Below are positions 8,454-17,254 of a stretch of DNA of 64,000 nt, piece by piece (the first letter of the stretch is position 1; each line of letters begins with the position of its first letter). The notes beneath the pieces are model-generated. The model saw only the letters and a program-made list of their open reading frames with translations. It did not search any database and had not been told where the DNA came from. This DNA is from Ruegeria arenilitoris. Its GTDB lineage: Bacteria; Pseudomonadota; Alphaproteobacteria; Rhodobacterales; Rhodobacteraceae. Made by a program: the position numbers and the translations under genes. The stretch lies in assembly GCF_013032445.1 (NCBI RefSeq), contig NZ_WQCA01000011.1, positions 124,001-188,000 of the forward strand, given 5' to 3'.

Positions 8454-8876
8454 TCAATCCGCCGGCGTTTCACCCATTGCGCAGATCACTTGCCATTCGG
8501 CCTCGCTGACTGGTTGCACCGACAGCCGAGAGTTCTTCACCAGCACCATGTCCGCCAGACGCTCATCCGCTTTGATCTGGTCCAGCGTCACGGGTGTTGT
8601 GAACGGTCGAACCGCCTTGATATCCACGCATTCCCAGCGATCATCATCAGTAGTGCTGTCGGGATGTGCCTCGGCGCAAACCTCGACGATGCCGACAATG
8701 GCCTTGTCCTTTTGCGAGTGGTAGAAAAACCCGCGATCGCCAACGGCCATCTGCCGCATGAAATTGCGCGCCTGATAGTTGCGCACGCCGTCCCATTCTT
8801 CGCCCGCTTCCCCTTTGGCAACCTGCTGGTCCCAGCTCCAGGTCGACGGCTCGGATTTGAACAGCCAATATGCCAT
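8454..8876 (-). CDS. EVE-domain protein
   Basis: A 140-aa single-domain EVE (PUA-like) protein. The opening AYWLFKSEPSTWSWDQQ, then EEWDGVRNYQARNFMRQM and DRGFFYHSQ, are the family hallmarks. EVE domains bind modified bases in nucleic acids; target here is unknown. The ATG at 8876 shares its A with the TGA stop of the upstream YciI gene (TGATG), so translation is likely coupled. It is the last gene of the tsaD-gpsA-yciI-EVE run. Confidence 0.92.
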   Translation of the reverse strand: MAYWLFKSEPSTWSWDQQVAKGEAGEEWDGVRNYQARNFMRQMAVGDRGFFYHSQKDKAIVGIVEVCAEAHPDSTTDDDRWECVDIKAVRPFTTPVTLDQIKADERLADMVLVKNSRLSVQPVSEAEWQVICAMGETPAD

Positions 8877-9145
8877 CAGCCGATGACCTTCTTCCACGGG
8901 ATCAGGTCGACGGACTGGAACAGCCCTGCCTTGGCATAGGGATCGTTTTCAGCCCAGTTTTCAGCGGCGGCCATGTCTTCGACCTCAAGGATCACAAGCG
9001 AGCCGATCATCGCGTCACCGTTCAGCAGCGGACCGGCCTGAGAAACAACGCCGGTTTCCTCAATATAGGCCAGATGCGCGGCGCGGTTGTCCAGCCGGGT
9101 TTGCAGGGCGCCGTCCTTGTCACGGGCGATGAGGGCGATCAGCAT
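8876..9145 (-). CDS. YciI-like family protein
   Basis: An 89-aa YciI-type protein (ferredoxin-like alpha/beta barrel). MLIALIARDKDGALQTRL starts the domain, HLAYIEETG carries the conserved His, and ENDPYAKAGLF is the DPY motif typical of YciI. Biochemical role is not settled for the family. The start at 9145 lies one base after the gpsA stop, with GGAGG inside the end of gpsA, so the two are translationally linked. Confidence 0.9.
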   Translation of the reverse strand: MLIALIARDKDGALQTRLDNRAAHLAYIEETGVVSQAGPLLNGDAMIGSLVILEVEDMAAAENWAENDPYAKAGLFQSVDLIPWKKVIG

Positions 9146-9146
9146 G

Positions 9147-10109
9147 TTATTCCTCCTTGAGGGGTCGGTTAAGCAGGGTTTCGATGGCTTGTGTGACACT
9201 GTAGATGCCGTGGCTCAGGTCTGCCACTGTGGCGCTGATGGGCATGTCCAGACCCTCACGTATGGCAATCTCGGACATGGCGCGCGCAGTAGCGACCCCT
9301 TCGACTGTTGTGTGGCTGTCAAAGGGGCTATTCAGACCCAAACTCAGGCCAAAACGGTAGTTTCGGGACAGCTCAGACGAGCAGGTGAGCACTAGATCCC
9401 CCAGCCCTGACAGCCCCATCAACGTCTCTGGTTGCGCGCCACGCATCAGGGCAAAGCGCTGCATTTCGGCAAACCCACGGGTCATCAGGGCGGCGCGGGC
9501 ACTGTCGCCGAGGCCTGCGCCGATGGCTGCTCCGCAGCCAATGGCCATGACGTTTTTCAAAGCTCCGCCCAGTTCCGCACCGATCACGTCGGTGGTGCGG
9601 TAAAGGCGCAGGTTGGCTGTGGTCAGCTCATGTTGCAGGGTCAGGCTCAGATCGTCATCAGCACAGGCCAGGGTCAACGCGGTGGGCAGACCGCGCGCGA
9701 TGTCATCGGCAAAGCTGGGTCCGGTCAAAAGGGCAGGGCGCGCGTCCGGGATGGTTTCGTGGATCACGGAAATGGGGCCGAGACCGGACGAAAGTTCGAT
9801 CCCTTTGCAGCAGGCGACCAGCGTTTTCCCAGCCAGCACCGTGGCGTGTTCCTTCAGGGCCGCGCGCAGTTTCTGCATGGGTACGGCCAGCAACAGCACG
9901 TCGGCCTTAACCGCATCCTGAATATCGGCCGTCACCGTGATCGCTCCCGGCAGCGCCACGTTTGGTAGTCGCGCGGTATTCTCGCGGTTGTTCTGCATGT
10001 GCCGGGCGTGTTCGGCGTTTCGCGACCACAACGTCACCGGCCCGTTTCCAGCCAGCGAGATCGCGAGTGCCGTGCCGAAGGCACCAGATCCCAGTACCGA
10101 AACACTCAT
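9147..10109 (-). CDS. gpsA: NAD(P)H-dependent glycerol-3-phosphate dehydrogenase
   Basis: GpsA of 320 aa reduces dihydroxyacetone phosphate to sn-glycerol-3-phosphate for phospholipid synthesis. The Rossmann motif [19 protein letters not shown] is at the N-terminus. The catalytic-lysine region reads [17 protein letters not shown], followed by [14 protein letters not shown], both diagnostic. Its ATG overlaps the tsaD stop by four bases (10106-10109). Confidence 0.97.
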   Translation of the reverse strand: MSVSVLGSGAFGTALAISLAGNGPVTLWSRNAEHARHMQNNRENTARLPNVALPGAITVTADIQDAVKADVLLLAVPMQKLRAALKEHATVLAGKTLVACCKGIELSSGLGPISVIHETIPDARPALLTGPSFADDIARGLPTALTLACADDDLSLTLQHELTTANLRLYRTTDVIGAELGGALKNVMAIGCGAAIGAGLGDSARAALMTRGFAEMQRFALMRGAQPETLMGLSGLGDLVLTCSSELSRNYRFGLSLGLNSPFDSHTTVEGVATARAMSEIAIREGLDMPISATVADLSHGIYSVTQAIETLLNRPLKEE

Positions 10110-11203
10110 GCCTTGGCGCCTTTCTTGCCGCTACCCAGCATGGCGGGGCTGTTTTGGTCCAAGGGCCAGCGGGGTCGGGCCGTCAGGTCCAGACCATCGC
10201 GGGCGCCGGCGCGAAATCGCTCTAGCCCGGCATAGGCGATCATGGCCGCGTTGTCAGTACACAAAGCCAGCGGAGGTGCTGTGAAACGGGCGCCTTTTTC
10301 GGCGCAAACAGTCTCTAACGCGGAACGAATGGCCGAGTTTGCAGCAACACCGCCCGCCACGGCGATCACCGCGTTAGAGGGGTTCTCCTTCAGATACAGA
10401 TCCATTGCACGGCGGGTTTTTTCGGCCAGCGTGTCCACGATGGCCTGCTGAAACCCAGCGCATAGATCGGCGCGGTCCTGACGGGTCAGGCCGCCTTTCT
10501 CGGCAACGATCTGATCCCGCATCCGCATCAGCGCGGTTTTGAGACCCGAGAAGGATAGGTCACATCCGGGGCGGTCGAGCAAAGGCCGGGGAAAGCGGAA
10601 GCGCTTAGGATCGCCCGACCGCGCCTCGACCTCGACCGTGGGGCCACCAGGTTGCGGCAGGCCCAGCAGGCGAGCGGTTTTGTCGAAGGCCTCGCCCGGT
10701 GCGTCGTCGATGGTGCCGCCCAAACGGGTGAACTGTTCCGGTCCGTGGGCGATCAGGTATTGGCAGTGGCCACCCGACACCAAGAGCATCAAATAGGGAA
10801 ACGAGATCCCGTCAGTCAGACGCGGTGTCAGCGCGTGGCCTGCCAGATGGTTCACGCCGATCAGCGGCAAGCCGGTCGCGGCGCTCAGCCCTTTGGCGCA
10901 CATGACGCCGGACATGACGCCGCCGATCAGGCCTGGCCCGGCGGTCACCGCAATGGCGTCCATATCGGCCAGGATCAGACCTGCGGCCTCAAGCGCCTGC
11001 ATGACGCAGGTATCCAGCTTTTCCGCATGAGCACGGGCGGCAATCTCGGGCACCACGCCGCCGAAAGCGCTGTGCAATTCGGTCTGGCCATGCACGATGG
11101 ACGACAGCACTTCGGCCCGCCCGCCATCCGTTTGGCGCACCACGGCCGCTGCCGTGTCGTCACAGCTGCTTTCCAGCCCGAGGACGGTAAGTGTTTGCAC
11201 CAT
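10106..11203 (-). CDS. tsaD: tRNA N6-threonylcarbamoyladenosine (t6A) synthase subunit TsaD
   Basis: TsaD of 365 aa transfers the threonylcarbamoyl group to A37 of ANN-decoding tRNAs, working with TsaB, TsaE and TsaC. It opens [15 protein letters not shown]. The metal-binding HxxxH is in [14 protein letters not shown], and the third ligand Asp is in [25 protein letters not shown] and [13 protein letters not shown] are the ASKHA nucleotide-binding loops. It is the first gene of the overlapping minus-strand operon and is divergent from hemD. Confidence 0.97.
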   Translation of the reverse strand: MVQTLTVLGLESSCDDTAAAVVRQTDGGRAEVLSSIVHGQTELHSAFGGVVPEIAARAHAEKLDTCVMQALEAAGLILADMDAIAVTAGPGLIGGVMSGVMCAKGLSAATGLPLIGVNHLAGHALTPRLTDGISFPYLMLLVSGGHCQYLIAHGPEQFTRLGGTIDDAPGEAFDKTARLLGLPQPGGPTVEVEARSGDPKRFRFPRPLLDRPGCDLSFSGLKTALMRMRDQIVAEKGGLTRQDRADLCAGFQQAIVDTLAEKTRRAMDLYLKENPSNAVIAVAGGVAANSAIRSALETVCAEKGARFTAPPLALCTDNAAMIAYAGLERFRAGARDGLDLTARPRWPLDQNSPAMLGSGKKGAKA

Positions 11204-11300
11204 TGGTCTGATCCGTTACACCTTGATTGCCAAGCGGGGTATCACCCCGCGCCGATGCAAACAATCCCAAGGCGGAAGGCGCCGACTGTTGTATTTGCTG

Positions 11301-12014
11301 ATGACCCGCCCACGCGCAGCCTCTGAACGGTTCGTTGCGCAGCTGCCGACCCGCACCAGATCACGGGTCGAGGTCATCTATTCCCCGATCCTCGAGATCA
11401 AACCCCTGCCGATCAGCGTGGATACCAACGGCGTGCGCGGGCTGATTTTCACTTCGGCCAACGGTGTAAATGCCGCCGTGTCTCTGGGTCTGACACGGGA
11501 CATGCCCGCGTTCTGCGTCGGCCCAGCCACCACTGGTACTGCGAAAGGCGCTGGTTGGGATGCGCAGATGGTTGGCGCAACTGCCGAGGAACTGGTGGCA
11601 TTTCTGCTGAAGCATCGGCCTGAAAGTCCACTGCTGCATCTTCGGGGCGAACACAGCCGTGGAAACATAGCCACCCGCCTGACCGAGTCGGGCCTGACCG
11701 TGCGCGAACAGCCCGTCTACCAGCAGCGACTGTTACCGCTGACATCCGAAGTTGCGGTGGCCGCTGAGGGAAATGTGCCGGTCATCGCGCCACTCTTTTC
11801 ACCCAGAACGGCGCGACAATTTGCCGATATCTGGGTCGGTTCGGCACCCTTGTGGCTGGCCGCAATCAGTGACGCGACGGCGGAACCCCTTTATTCCTTG
11901 GACTATGCGCGCCTGAAGATCGCCAAAGAGCCAACCCCGAAGAAAATGCAGAAAGCGGTTAAAAAACTTGTGAAACACGCGATGCGGGTTGAGGGCGGCG
12001 AGACCACCGATTAA
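11301..12014 (+). CDS. hemD: Uroporphyrinogen-III synthase
   Basis: A protein of 237 aa that begins MTRPRAASERFVAQLP and contains IFTSANGVNAAVSLG and FCVGPATTGTAKGAGW, the core signature of HemD, which cyclises hydroxymethylbilane to uroporphyrinogen III in haem synthesis. The family is poorly conserved, but the motifs and the following Mic60/HemY genes fix the assignment. The frame is open further upstream but that part overlaps tsaD and lacks similarity. The start at 11301 is chosen by domain boundary; a TTG at about 11295 is possible. Confidence 0.93.
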   Translation: MTRPRAASERFVAQLPTRTRSRVEVIYSPILEIKPLPISVDTNGVRGLIFTSANGVNAAVSLGLTRDMPAFCVGPATTGTAKGAGWDAQMVGATAEELVAFLLKHRPESPLLHLRGEHSRGNIATRLTESGLTVREQPVYQQRLLPLTSEVAVAAEGNVPVIAPLFSPRTARQFADIWVGSAPLWLAAISDATAEPLYSLDYARLKIAKEPTPKKMQKAVKKLVKHAMRVEGGETTD

Positions 12015-12068
12015 CCTAGAGTGGTCTGTTATTCATGTGAAATTGGATTCGATAAGGGGAATATTGCG

Positions 12069-13286
12069 GTGGCTCGTAAGAAAAAAACCGATCAAAAGCC
12101 GGTGGAAGACCCCAAGTCGGATGAAGTGGTTGAAACCGTTTCCTCGCAGGACGATGCGTCTCTTGACGCGACCCAGCCGGTAGAAGAGGCCCTTTCCGAA
12201 GCCGAAGCCGAAGCCGAAGCCGAAGCCGAAGCCGAAGCCGAAGCCGAAGCCGCCATCGAGCCGGTTGTGGAAGATCCTGTCGCGGCGGTCGCAGACAAAC
12301 CCGCCGAACCTGAGCCGGAAAAACGCGGCGGCTTTGTGCCGGCCCTGTTGGGCGGAGTGCTTGCGGCCGGGATCGGGTTTGCCGCAGGCAGCGCAGGTTT
12401 CTTCGGGTCCGGCCAGGCCGATGGCCTCGCGGCGCTTGAGGCGAAACTGAATGATCAGTCCAGCCAGATCGATTCGCTGACAAAATCTCTGGCCGACAAC
12501 TCGGACAGTTCCGATGTGGACAGCAAAATTGCGGCCCTGACGGATCAGATCACGCCGATCAGCGCGGAGCTGGACACGGTGAAGTCCAGCCTCGACGGGC
12601 TGGCGGGCAAGATCGACCCTCTGGCCAGTCGTCTGAGCGATCTGGAAAGCGGCGCGCTGACGCAAGGTGCTTCGCCCGAAGCCTCGGCCGCGTTTGAGGC
12701 CGAACTAAAGAAACTGCAGGATTCACTTGTTGCGCAGCGGGCCGAGGTCGAGAAAATGGTTTCAGACGCGCAAGCGCTTGAGGCACAGGCCGCTGCCAAG
12801 GCGCAAGCGGCCACCAATGCATCAATCTTGTCTCAGGTACATAGCCAACTGGATGCGGGCCAGCCCTATAACGATCTGGTTGCCGAACTGACAGCCGGCG
12901 GCGTGACTGTGCCCGAGGCATTGTCGACGCCGGCAAAAGATGGTGTTGCCACCTTGGCCGCACTGCGGAGCTCTTTCGCGCCTGCAGCCCGCACGGCACT
13001 GGCCGATGCGCGAGATGCGGACAAGGCTACGGGTCTGGTCGCATTCCTGCAGCGCCAGACCGGTGCGCGCTCGGTTACACCACAAGAAGGTGACAGCCCC
13101 GATGCGGTCCTGTCGCGAGCCGAGGCTGCGCTGGCAGGCGGTGATGTTGCAGCCGCGTTGAGCGAACTGAAATCCCTGCCCGAAGCGGCCCAAACAGCGA
13201 TGGCCGATTGGGAGCAGGCGGCTCAAACTCGTGAGGCCGCGGTAGACGCTGCAAATGCGCTGCAATCCAGCGTAAACTCGAACTGA
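12069..13286 (+). CDS. Mic60/mitofilin-family membrane protein (alphaproteobacterial Mic60)
   Basis: A 405-aa protein starting at GTG 12069, preceded by AAGGGG. Order: an acidic, Ala/Glu-rich N-terminal tail with nine Glu-Ala pairs, one membrane segment at about residues 88-113 (FVPALLGGVLAAGIGFAAGS), a long helical coiled-coil stretch to about 265, and a C-terminal mitofilin-like part. This is the layout of alphaproteobacterial Mic60, a relative of the mitochondrial cristae-junction protein that shapes intracytoplasmic membranes. Placement between hemD and the HemY-N gene is the known conserved context. A start at ATG 12021 is possible but lacks a ribosome site. Confidence 0.88.
   Translation: MARKKKTDQKPVEDPKSDEVVETVSSQDDASLDATQPVEEALSEAEAEAEAEAEAEAEAEAAIEPVVEDPVAAVADKPAEPEPEKRGGFVPALLGGVLAAGIGFAAGSAGFFGSGQADGLAALEAKLNDQSSQIDSLTKSLADNSDSSDVDSKIAALTDQITPISAELDTVKSSLDGLAGKIDPLASRLSDLESGALTQGASPEASAAFEAELKKLQDSLVAQRAEVEKMVSDAQALEAQAAAKAQAATNASILSQVHSQLDAGQPYNDLVAELTAGGVTVPEALSTPAKDGVATLAALRSSFAPAARTALADARDADKATGLVAFLQRQTGARSVTPQEGDSPDAVLSRAEAALAGGDVAAALSELKSLPEAAQTAMADWEQAAQTREAAVDAANALQSSVNSN
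12198..12251 (+). repeat. Nine perfect tandem copies of GAAGCC
   Basis: A 54-base uninterrupted hexanucleotide array inside the Mic60-like gene encodes (Glu-Ala)9. The unit is a multiple of three, so copy-number change would alter tail length without a frameshift. Confidence 0.98.
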
Positions 13287-13296
13287 AGGACCTGCC

Positions 13297-14835
13297 ATGC
13301 TGTGGTCATTGTTAAAGATCCTTGTTTTTGTAGCGATTATCGGCCTTCTGGCCATGGGCGCCATGTTCCTGATGGAAACCAGTGGCGGTGTGCAGATCAC
13401 GGCGTGGGGTCAGGAATTCACCTTGGGGCCGTTGCAATCGGTGATTGCGCTGGGCGTGCTGGTTGTCCTGATCTGGGTGTTCTTCAAGCTGCTGACCTTG
13501 CTGATCGCGACGCTTCATTTCCTTAATGGCGACGAAACCGCCTTGTCGCGCTATTTCGACCGCAGCCGCGAAAAGCGGGGCTATCAGGCGCTGGCTGATG
13601 GCCTGATGGCACTGGCCTCGGGCGAGGGTCGCGTGGCGATGAACAAGGCCTACAAGGCCGAAAAGCTGCTGAACAAGCCGGAATTGACCAACCTGCTGGT
13701 GGCGCAGGCGGCTGAAATGAATGGCGATACCACTAAGGCGTCTGAGACCTACAAGAAGCTGGTCACCAACAACGCCACCCGGTTTGTCGGCGTGCGCGGA
13801 ATCATGAAACAGAAACTGGCCGAGGGCGACGACGATACCGCCCGCAAGCTGGCCGAAAAGGCACTGGCGATCAAACCACGCCATGCTGAAACTCAGGACA
13901 TTTTGCTGGGTCTGCAAACCAAATCGCATGACTGGAGTGGCGCGCGTTCGACTCTGACCGCCAAGCTGAAGGCCGGTCACCTACCGCGTGACGTGTTCAA
14001 GCGCCGCGATGCGGTGCTGGCTCTGTCCGAGGCCAAGGGTATTCTGGCCGAGGGCGCAACGGTTGAACAGCAGGAACACGCGATTGAGGCCAACCGCCTG
14101 TCACCCGATCTTGTGCCCGCCGCTGCGATGGCCGCGCGGGCTTATATCGAAAAAGGCAAACCGCGCGCCGCGACCAAGATCCTGAAAAAAGCCTGGGAGG
14201 TGCAGCCGCACCCAGATCTGGCCCATGCCTTTGCTGAAATCGCGCCGGATGAAACGCCCGAGGCGCGGATTAAACGCTTTACCGCTCTGACCCGCATTCA
14301 CCCGGAAAACCCGGAAACGCGCCTGATCCTGGCTGAGTTGAACATCGTGGCCGAGGACTTCCCCGAAGCCCGCCGGGCGCTGGGTGATGTGGTCGAAAAA
14401 CAAGCCGATGCGCGCGCTTATACACTGATGGCTGCGATTGAACGGGGTGAAGGTGCCTCGGACGCCGTGGTGCAGGGCTGGCTGGCCAAGGCGCTGAACG
14501 CGCCGCGCGGGCCGCAATGGGTCTGTGACAACTGCCACGACATTCAGCCCGAATGGGCCCCGGTCTGCCAGAATTGCGGCAGCTTTGATACGCTCAGCTG
14601 GCAGACCCCACGAACACCCGAGATCGCAACGGCCACTGGCGTTCACATGCTGCCGCTGATTGTCGGCGCGCTTGAGGACAAACAGGAAGCCGAGCCCGAG
14701 CCGGAACCTGAAATCGAAGAGGTCGAGGAAACGGTTGAGCCCGAAGTCATCGAGATGCCGGTAGAACCCGTCCGGCCCGATGCCGAACCGGCGGTCAATG
14801 CGGATGGAGAGCCGGTGGTCGAAAAACAGGCCTAG
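13297..14835 (+). CDS. HemY N-terminal domain TPR protein with C-terminal zinc ribbon
   Basis: A 512-aa inner-membrane protein. Two membrane helices (residues 1-25 and about 45-70) form the HemY-N domain, TPR-like helical repeats fill about 85-395, and a zinc ribbon follows with two CxxC pairs (WVCDNCHDIQPEW and VCQNCGSFDTLSW). An acidic Glu/Pro-rich tail ends the protein. HemY-N proteins accompany hemC/hemD but are not haem enzymes; a scaffold or quality-control role is inferred by likeness to LapB, which also couples TPRs to a rubredoxin-like ribbon. It starts ten bases after the Mic60 stop and ends overlapping the convergent solute-binding gene by four bases. Confidence 0.9.
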   Translation: MLWSLLKILVFVAIIGLLAMGAMFLMETSGGVQITAWGQEFTLGPLQSVIALGVLVVLIWVFFKLLTLLIATLHFLNGDETALSRYFDRSREKRGYQALADGLMALASGEGRVAMNKAYKAEKLLNKPELTNLLVAQAAEMNGDTTKASETYKKLVTNNATRFVGVRGIMKQKLAEGDDDTARKLAEKALAIKPRHAETQDILLGLQTKSHDWSGARSTLTAKLKAGHLPRDVFKRRDAVLALSEAKGILAEGATVEQQEHAIEANRLSPDLVPAAAMAARAYIEKGKPRAATKILKKAWEVQPHPDLAHAFAEIAPDETPEARIKRFTALTRIHPENPETRLILAELNIVAEDFPEARRALGDVVEKQADARAYTLMAAIERGEGASDAVVQGWLAKALNAPRGPQWVCDNCHDIQPEWAPVCQNCGSFDTLSWQTPRTPEIATATGVHMLPLIVGALEDKQEAEPEPEPEIEEVEETVEPEVIEMPVEPVRPDAEPAVNADGEPVVEKQA

Positions 14836-15866
14836 CGAGCGGTTTCCACGTCAAAGGCATCGTTCCACAATTTGAACAGCTCTGCCCGGCGGTTCTGGTC
14901 CCGCGCGACCAGCAGCGCTGGGGACAACGCGATAAAGCGGCGGGCGCTGGGGGTCAGGCCGGTCTCAGTTGCGTCCATCTGGGCCACAAGGCCCGAAGCC
15001 GCCAGCAGGTTTTGCGCCTCGGGTGACAGCAGAAAATCCAGAAACCCGGTCGCGGCATCCTTGTTGGCCGCCTGCGCCGGGATCATGAAGGCGCGGGACA
15101 GGACCAGCGTGTAATCCTCGGGCAGGATCACGCCCACGCCAGGGGCATCTGCATTGGCGACGTAGGACCCCAGAACATTGTAGGCGATCAGGAACCGCCC
15201 CTCGGCCACGTCGCGGATGATCTCGGATGAACAGCAGGTGGCCACGGCATCGATGCGGGCAAAGCCTTCGATCAGGGAACCAAAGGTCGTGGCCTCAAGA
15301 CTGTCACCATAGGCGAACAGGTATCCCAGACCCGAGGCGGCGATGTCATAGGTCGCCACCCGACCCCGCAGCAGATCGGGCTGTGTGCGCATCGCGTCCA
15401 GCAGAGCAAAGCGATTACGGGGCACGTGCTTATCCTCCAGCAGCGCTTTGTTGTAGGCGATGACGGCGGGCTCAGTAGTGATGCCCCACAGCTCATCCCT
15501 CCACCTGCGTGCCTCCGGCAGGGCTTCGGTTCTGGGGGAACGGTAGCGGTGAGCACAGGCGGAATTGACCAGCCACACCATCTGCTGAATGGCCGAGGAA
15601 AACACCACATCGGCGGGGCTCTGGCCACCCTTGCAGACCGTGCGGCTGTGCTGGAACAGCGCATTCGATCCCCATTGTTCGTAGGTGATCCGCAGGTCGG
15701 GTTTCAGCTCGGCAAAACGTTCCAGCAATGGGGCAATGATGGCGATGTCGGTCGTTGATCGGATCAGCATCGGGTCATTGCCGCCGCCGAAACTGGCGGT
15801 GGCTTCCTGCGCACGAGGTATGCCGGGCAGGGCAAACAAAAGGCAGAGTATCAGGGCGCGGATCAT
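14832..15866 (-). CDS. ABC-type extracellular solute-binding protein (orphan, cotranscribed with tctE)
   Basis: A 344-aa exported binding protein: signal peptide (IRALILCLLFALPGIPRA, cleaved near AQEA), then an extracellular solute-binding fold of the ferric/thiamine type (ITYEQWGSNALFQHSR, ADVVFSSAIQQMVWLVN, FLDFLLSPEAQNLL). No permease or ATPase gene lies nearby. Its ATG overlaps the tctE stop by four bases, so it is made with the sensor kinase. A role as a periplasmic co-sensor for TctE is inferred from this linkage, which recurs in TctDE-type systems. Confidence 0.85.
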   Translation of the reverse strand: MIRALILCLLFALPGIPRAQEATASFGGGNDPMLIRSTTDIAIIAPLLERFAELKPDLRITYEQWGSNALFQHSRTVCKGGQSPADVVFSSAIQQMVWLVNSACAHRYRSPRTEALPEARRWRDELWGITTEPAVIAYNKALLEDKHVPRNRFALLDAMRTQPDLLRGRVATYDIAASGLGYLFAYGDSLEATTFGSLIEGFARIDAVATCCSSEIIRDVAEGRFLIAYNVLGSYVANADAPGVGVILPEDYTLVLSRAFMIPAQAANKDAATGFLDFLLSPEAQNLLAASGLVAQMDATETGLTPSARRFIALSPALLVARDQNRRAELFKLWNDAFDVETAR

Positions 15867-17254
15867 TTCATCCCCCTCGTGGCCGGAAAGCTGAGTGCTG
15901 CGCGAAATCCGGTATCGTCGCGGATCATCTCAACTTTGCCGTCAAAAGCCTCGGCGGTGGATTTCACGATCGACAGGCCCAGCCCGCTGCTATCCTCGCC
16001 CGAGCCGGTGGTGCGGTTGAACCGATCCCCTATATGATCGGCGATGGGTGTGGCGGGGCCGGGGCCATGATCGCGCACCCACAGAACGGCGCGGGTGCCC
16101 TCTTGAGTCGCTCCTATGCTGATAGGTGGTTCACCATGCCGTAGCGCATTGCCCAGCAGGTTCTTTGCGGCCTCACCAAGGGAAAAGGCGTCGGCGTTTA
16201 TCAGCACCGGGGTTTCGCCGATCTCCAGCCGGACCTCGACACCGGGTGCAACCAGTTCGTGATCGCTCTGTTCTAGCACGTCCAGCGCCACTTCGCGAAG
16301 GTCAACTGGGCGCCGGGGAGCGCTGTCGATGCGGTGGATCACCATGGCGCGCGACAGCAACTGATCCAGCAGAGTGCCCAGTGACCGTGTGCGTCTGAGC
16401 AGCCGGTCCAAGGCGCGCGCGCGGGCCGGGGGATCGGGATCGTCCTGCGCGATCTCGGCCTGTACCCTGATGGCGGCAACCGGGGTGCGCAACTGATGGG
16501 CGGTGTCGGCAATCAGGTTGCGCATCGTATCCACCTGCCGGTCGAGCCGCCCCATGAACCGGTTCATCGCGGTTAGCATCACCTGCAGTTCACGCGGCAG
16601 CCCATCGCTGACCATCGGTGTCAGGTCATGCGGGTCGCGGCGGGTGAGGTCGTCGGACAGGGCCTCAAGCGGGCGAAGGGCAGAGCGAGTGACGAACCAC
16701 GACATGACCAGCAGTAAAACTCCTGCCATGGCCATGGGCAGCAGCGCATCACGCATCAAACCGGCGGTCATGGACTGACGTGCGCGTAAGGTTTGGCCGA
16801 CCAGAACCTCAACCTCGCCCGAGAACTCCCGTTCGGCAAAAAGGCGGGCCACACGGACAAAGCGGGCGGGTTCTCCGTTCAGGTTGGCCGCGAAATAGAA
16901 GGGCGCGGTGCCGGGTTGCTGCGGAACGTCGATTACCGTGTCACGATCCAACCCGGTGATGAACGGGCCATTCGGCACCTGCACTGCATAGAAAATCCGG
17001 TCATCCGGCGCCTGCGCCAGCAGTTGAAAGGCCGAGACCGGCAGATCCACAAACGGCTCGCCATCCTGAATACGTACGGATTCGGCAATATCGCTGGCCG
17101 CGCCCAACAGCAGGCGGTCATAAGCCTGTCGCGCCGCCAGCCGACCATTGGCCCAGATTGACAACGCCACAAGACAGCCGCCGAGTATCAGGATCAGCAT
17201 CACCGCGCTGAGAACCCGCGCCGTCAGACTGTGGGGCAGGTGCAGCCTAGCCAT
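15863..17254 (-). CDS. tctE: TctE-type sensor histidine kinase
   Basis: A 463-aa membrane kinase. Membrane helices at about residues 13-35 and 172-192 flank a periplasmic domain. A HAMP-like linker follows, then the H-box LIADTAHQLRTPVAAIRVQ, and ATP-lid motifs VRDHGPG and SSGLGLSIVKSTAEAF. The periplasmic region with FYFAANLNGEPARFVRV is like TctE, which senses tricarboxylates. It overlaps tctD by eight bases upstream and the solute-binding gene by four downstream. Confidence 0.9.
   Translation of the reverse strand: MARLHLPHSLTARVLSAVMLILILGGCLVALSIWANGRLAARQAYDRLLLGAASDIAESVRIQDGEPFVDLPVSAFQLLAQAPDDRIFYAVQVPNGPFITGLDRDTVIDVPQQPGTAPFYFAANLNGEPARFVRVARLFAEREFSGEVEVLVGQTLRARQSMTAGLMRDALLPMAMAGVLLLVMSWFVTRSALRPLEALSDDLTRRDPHDLTPMVSDGLPRELQVMLTAMNRFMGRLDRQVDTMRNLIADTAHQLRTPVAAIRVQAEIAQDDPDPPARARALDRLLRRTRSLGTLLDQLLSRAMVIHRIDSAPRRPVDLREVALDVLEQSDHELVAPGVEVRLEIGETPVLINADAFSLGEAAKNLLGNALRHGEPPISIGATQEGTRAVLWVRDHGPGPATPIADHIGDRFNRTTGSGEDSSGLGLSIVKSTAEAFDGKVEMIRDDTGFRAALSFPATRGMK

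Noticed and set aside
8315..8509. 64-codon plus-strand open frame over the candidate RNA
   Set aside because: It runs into the EVE gene on the other strand, has no ribosome site, and the palindromic structure explains the sequence better.
12198..12251. CRISPR-like array
   Set aside because: The unit is a six-base contiguous coding repeat without spacers.
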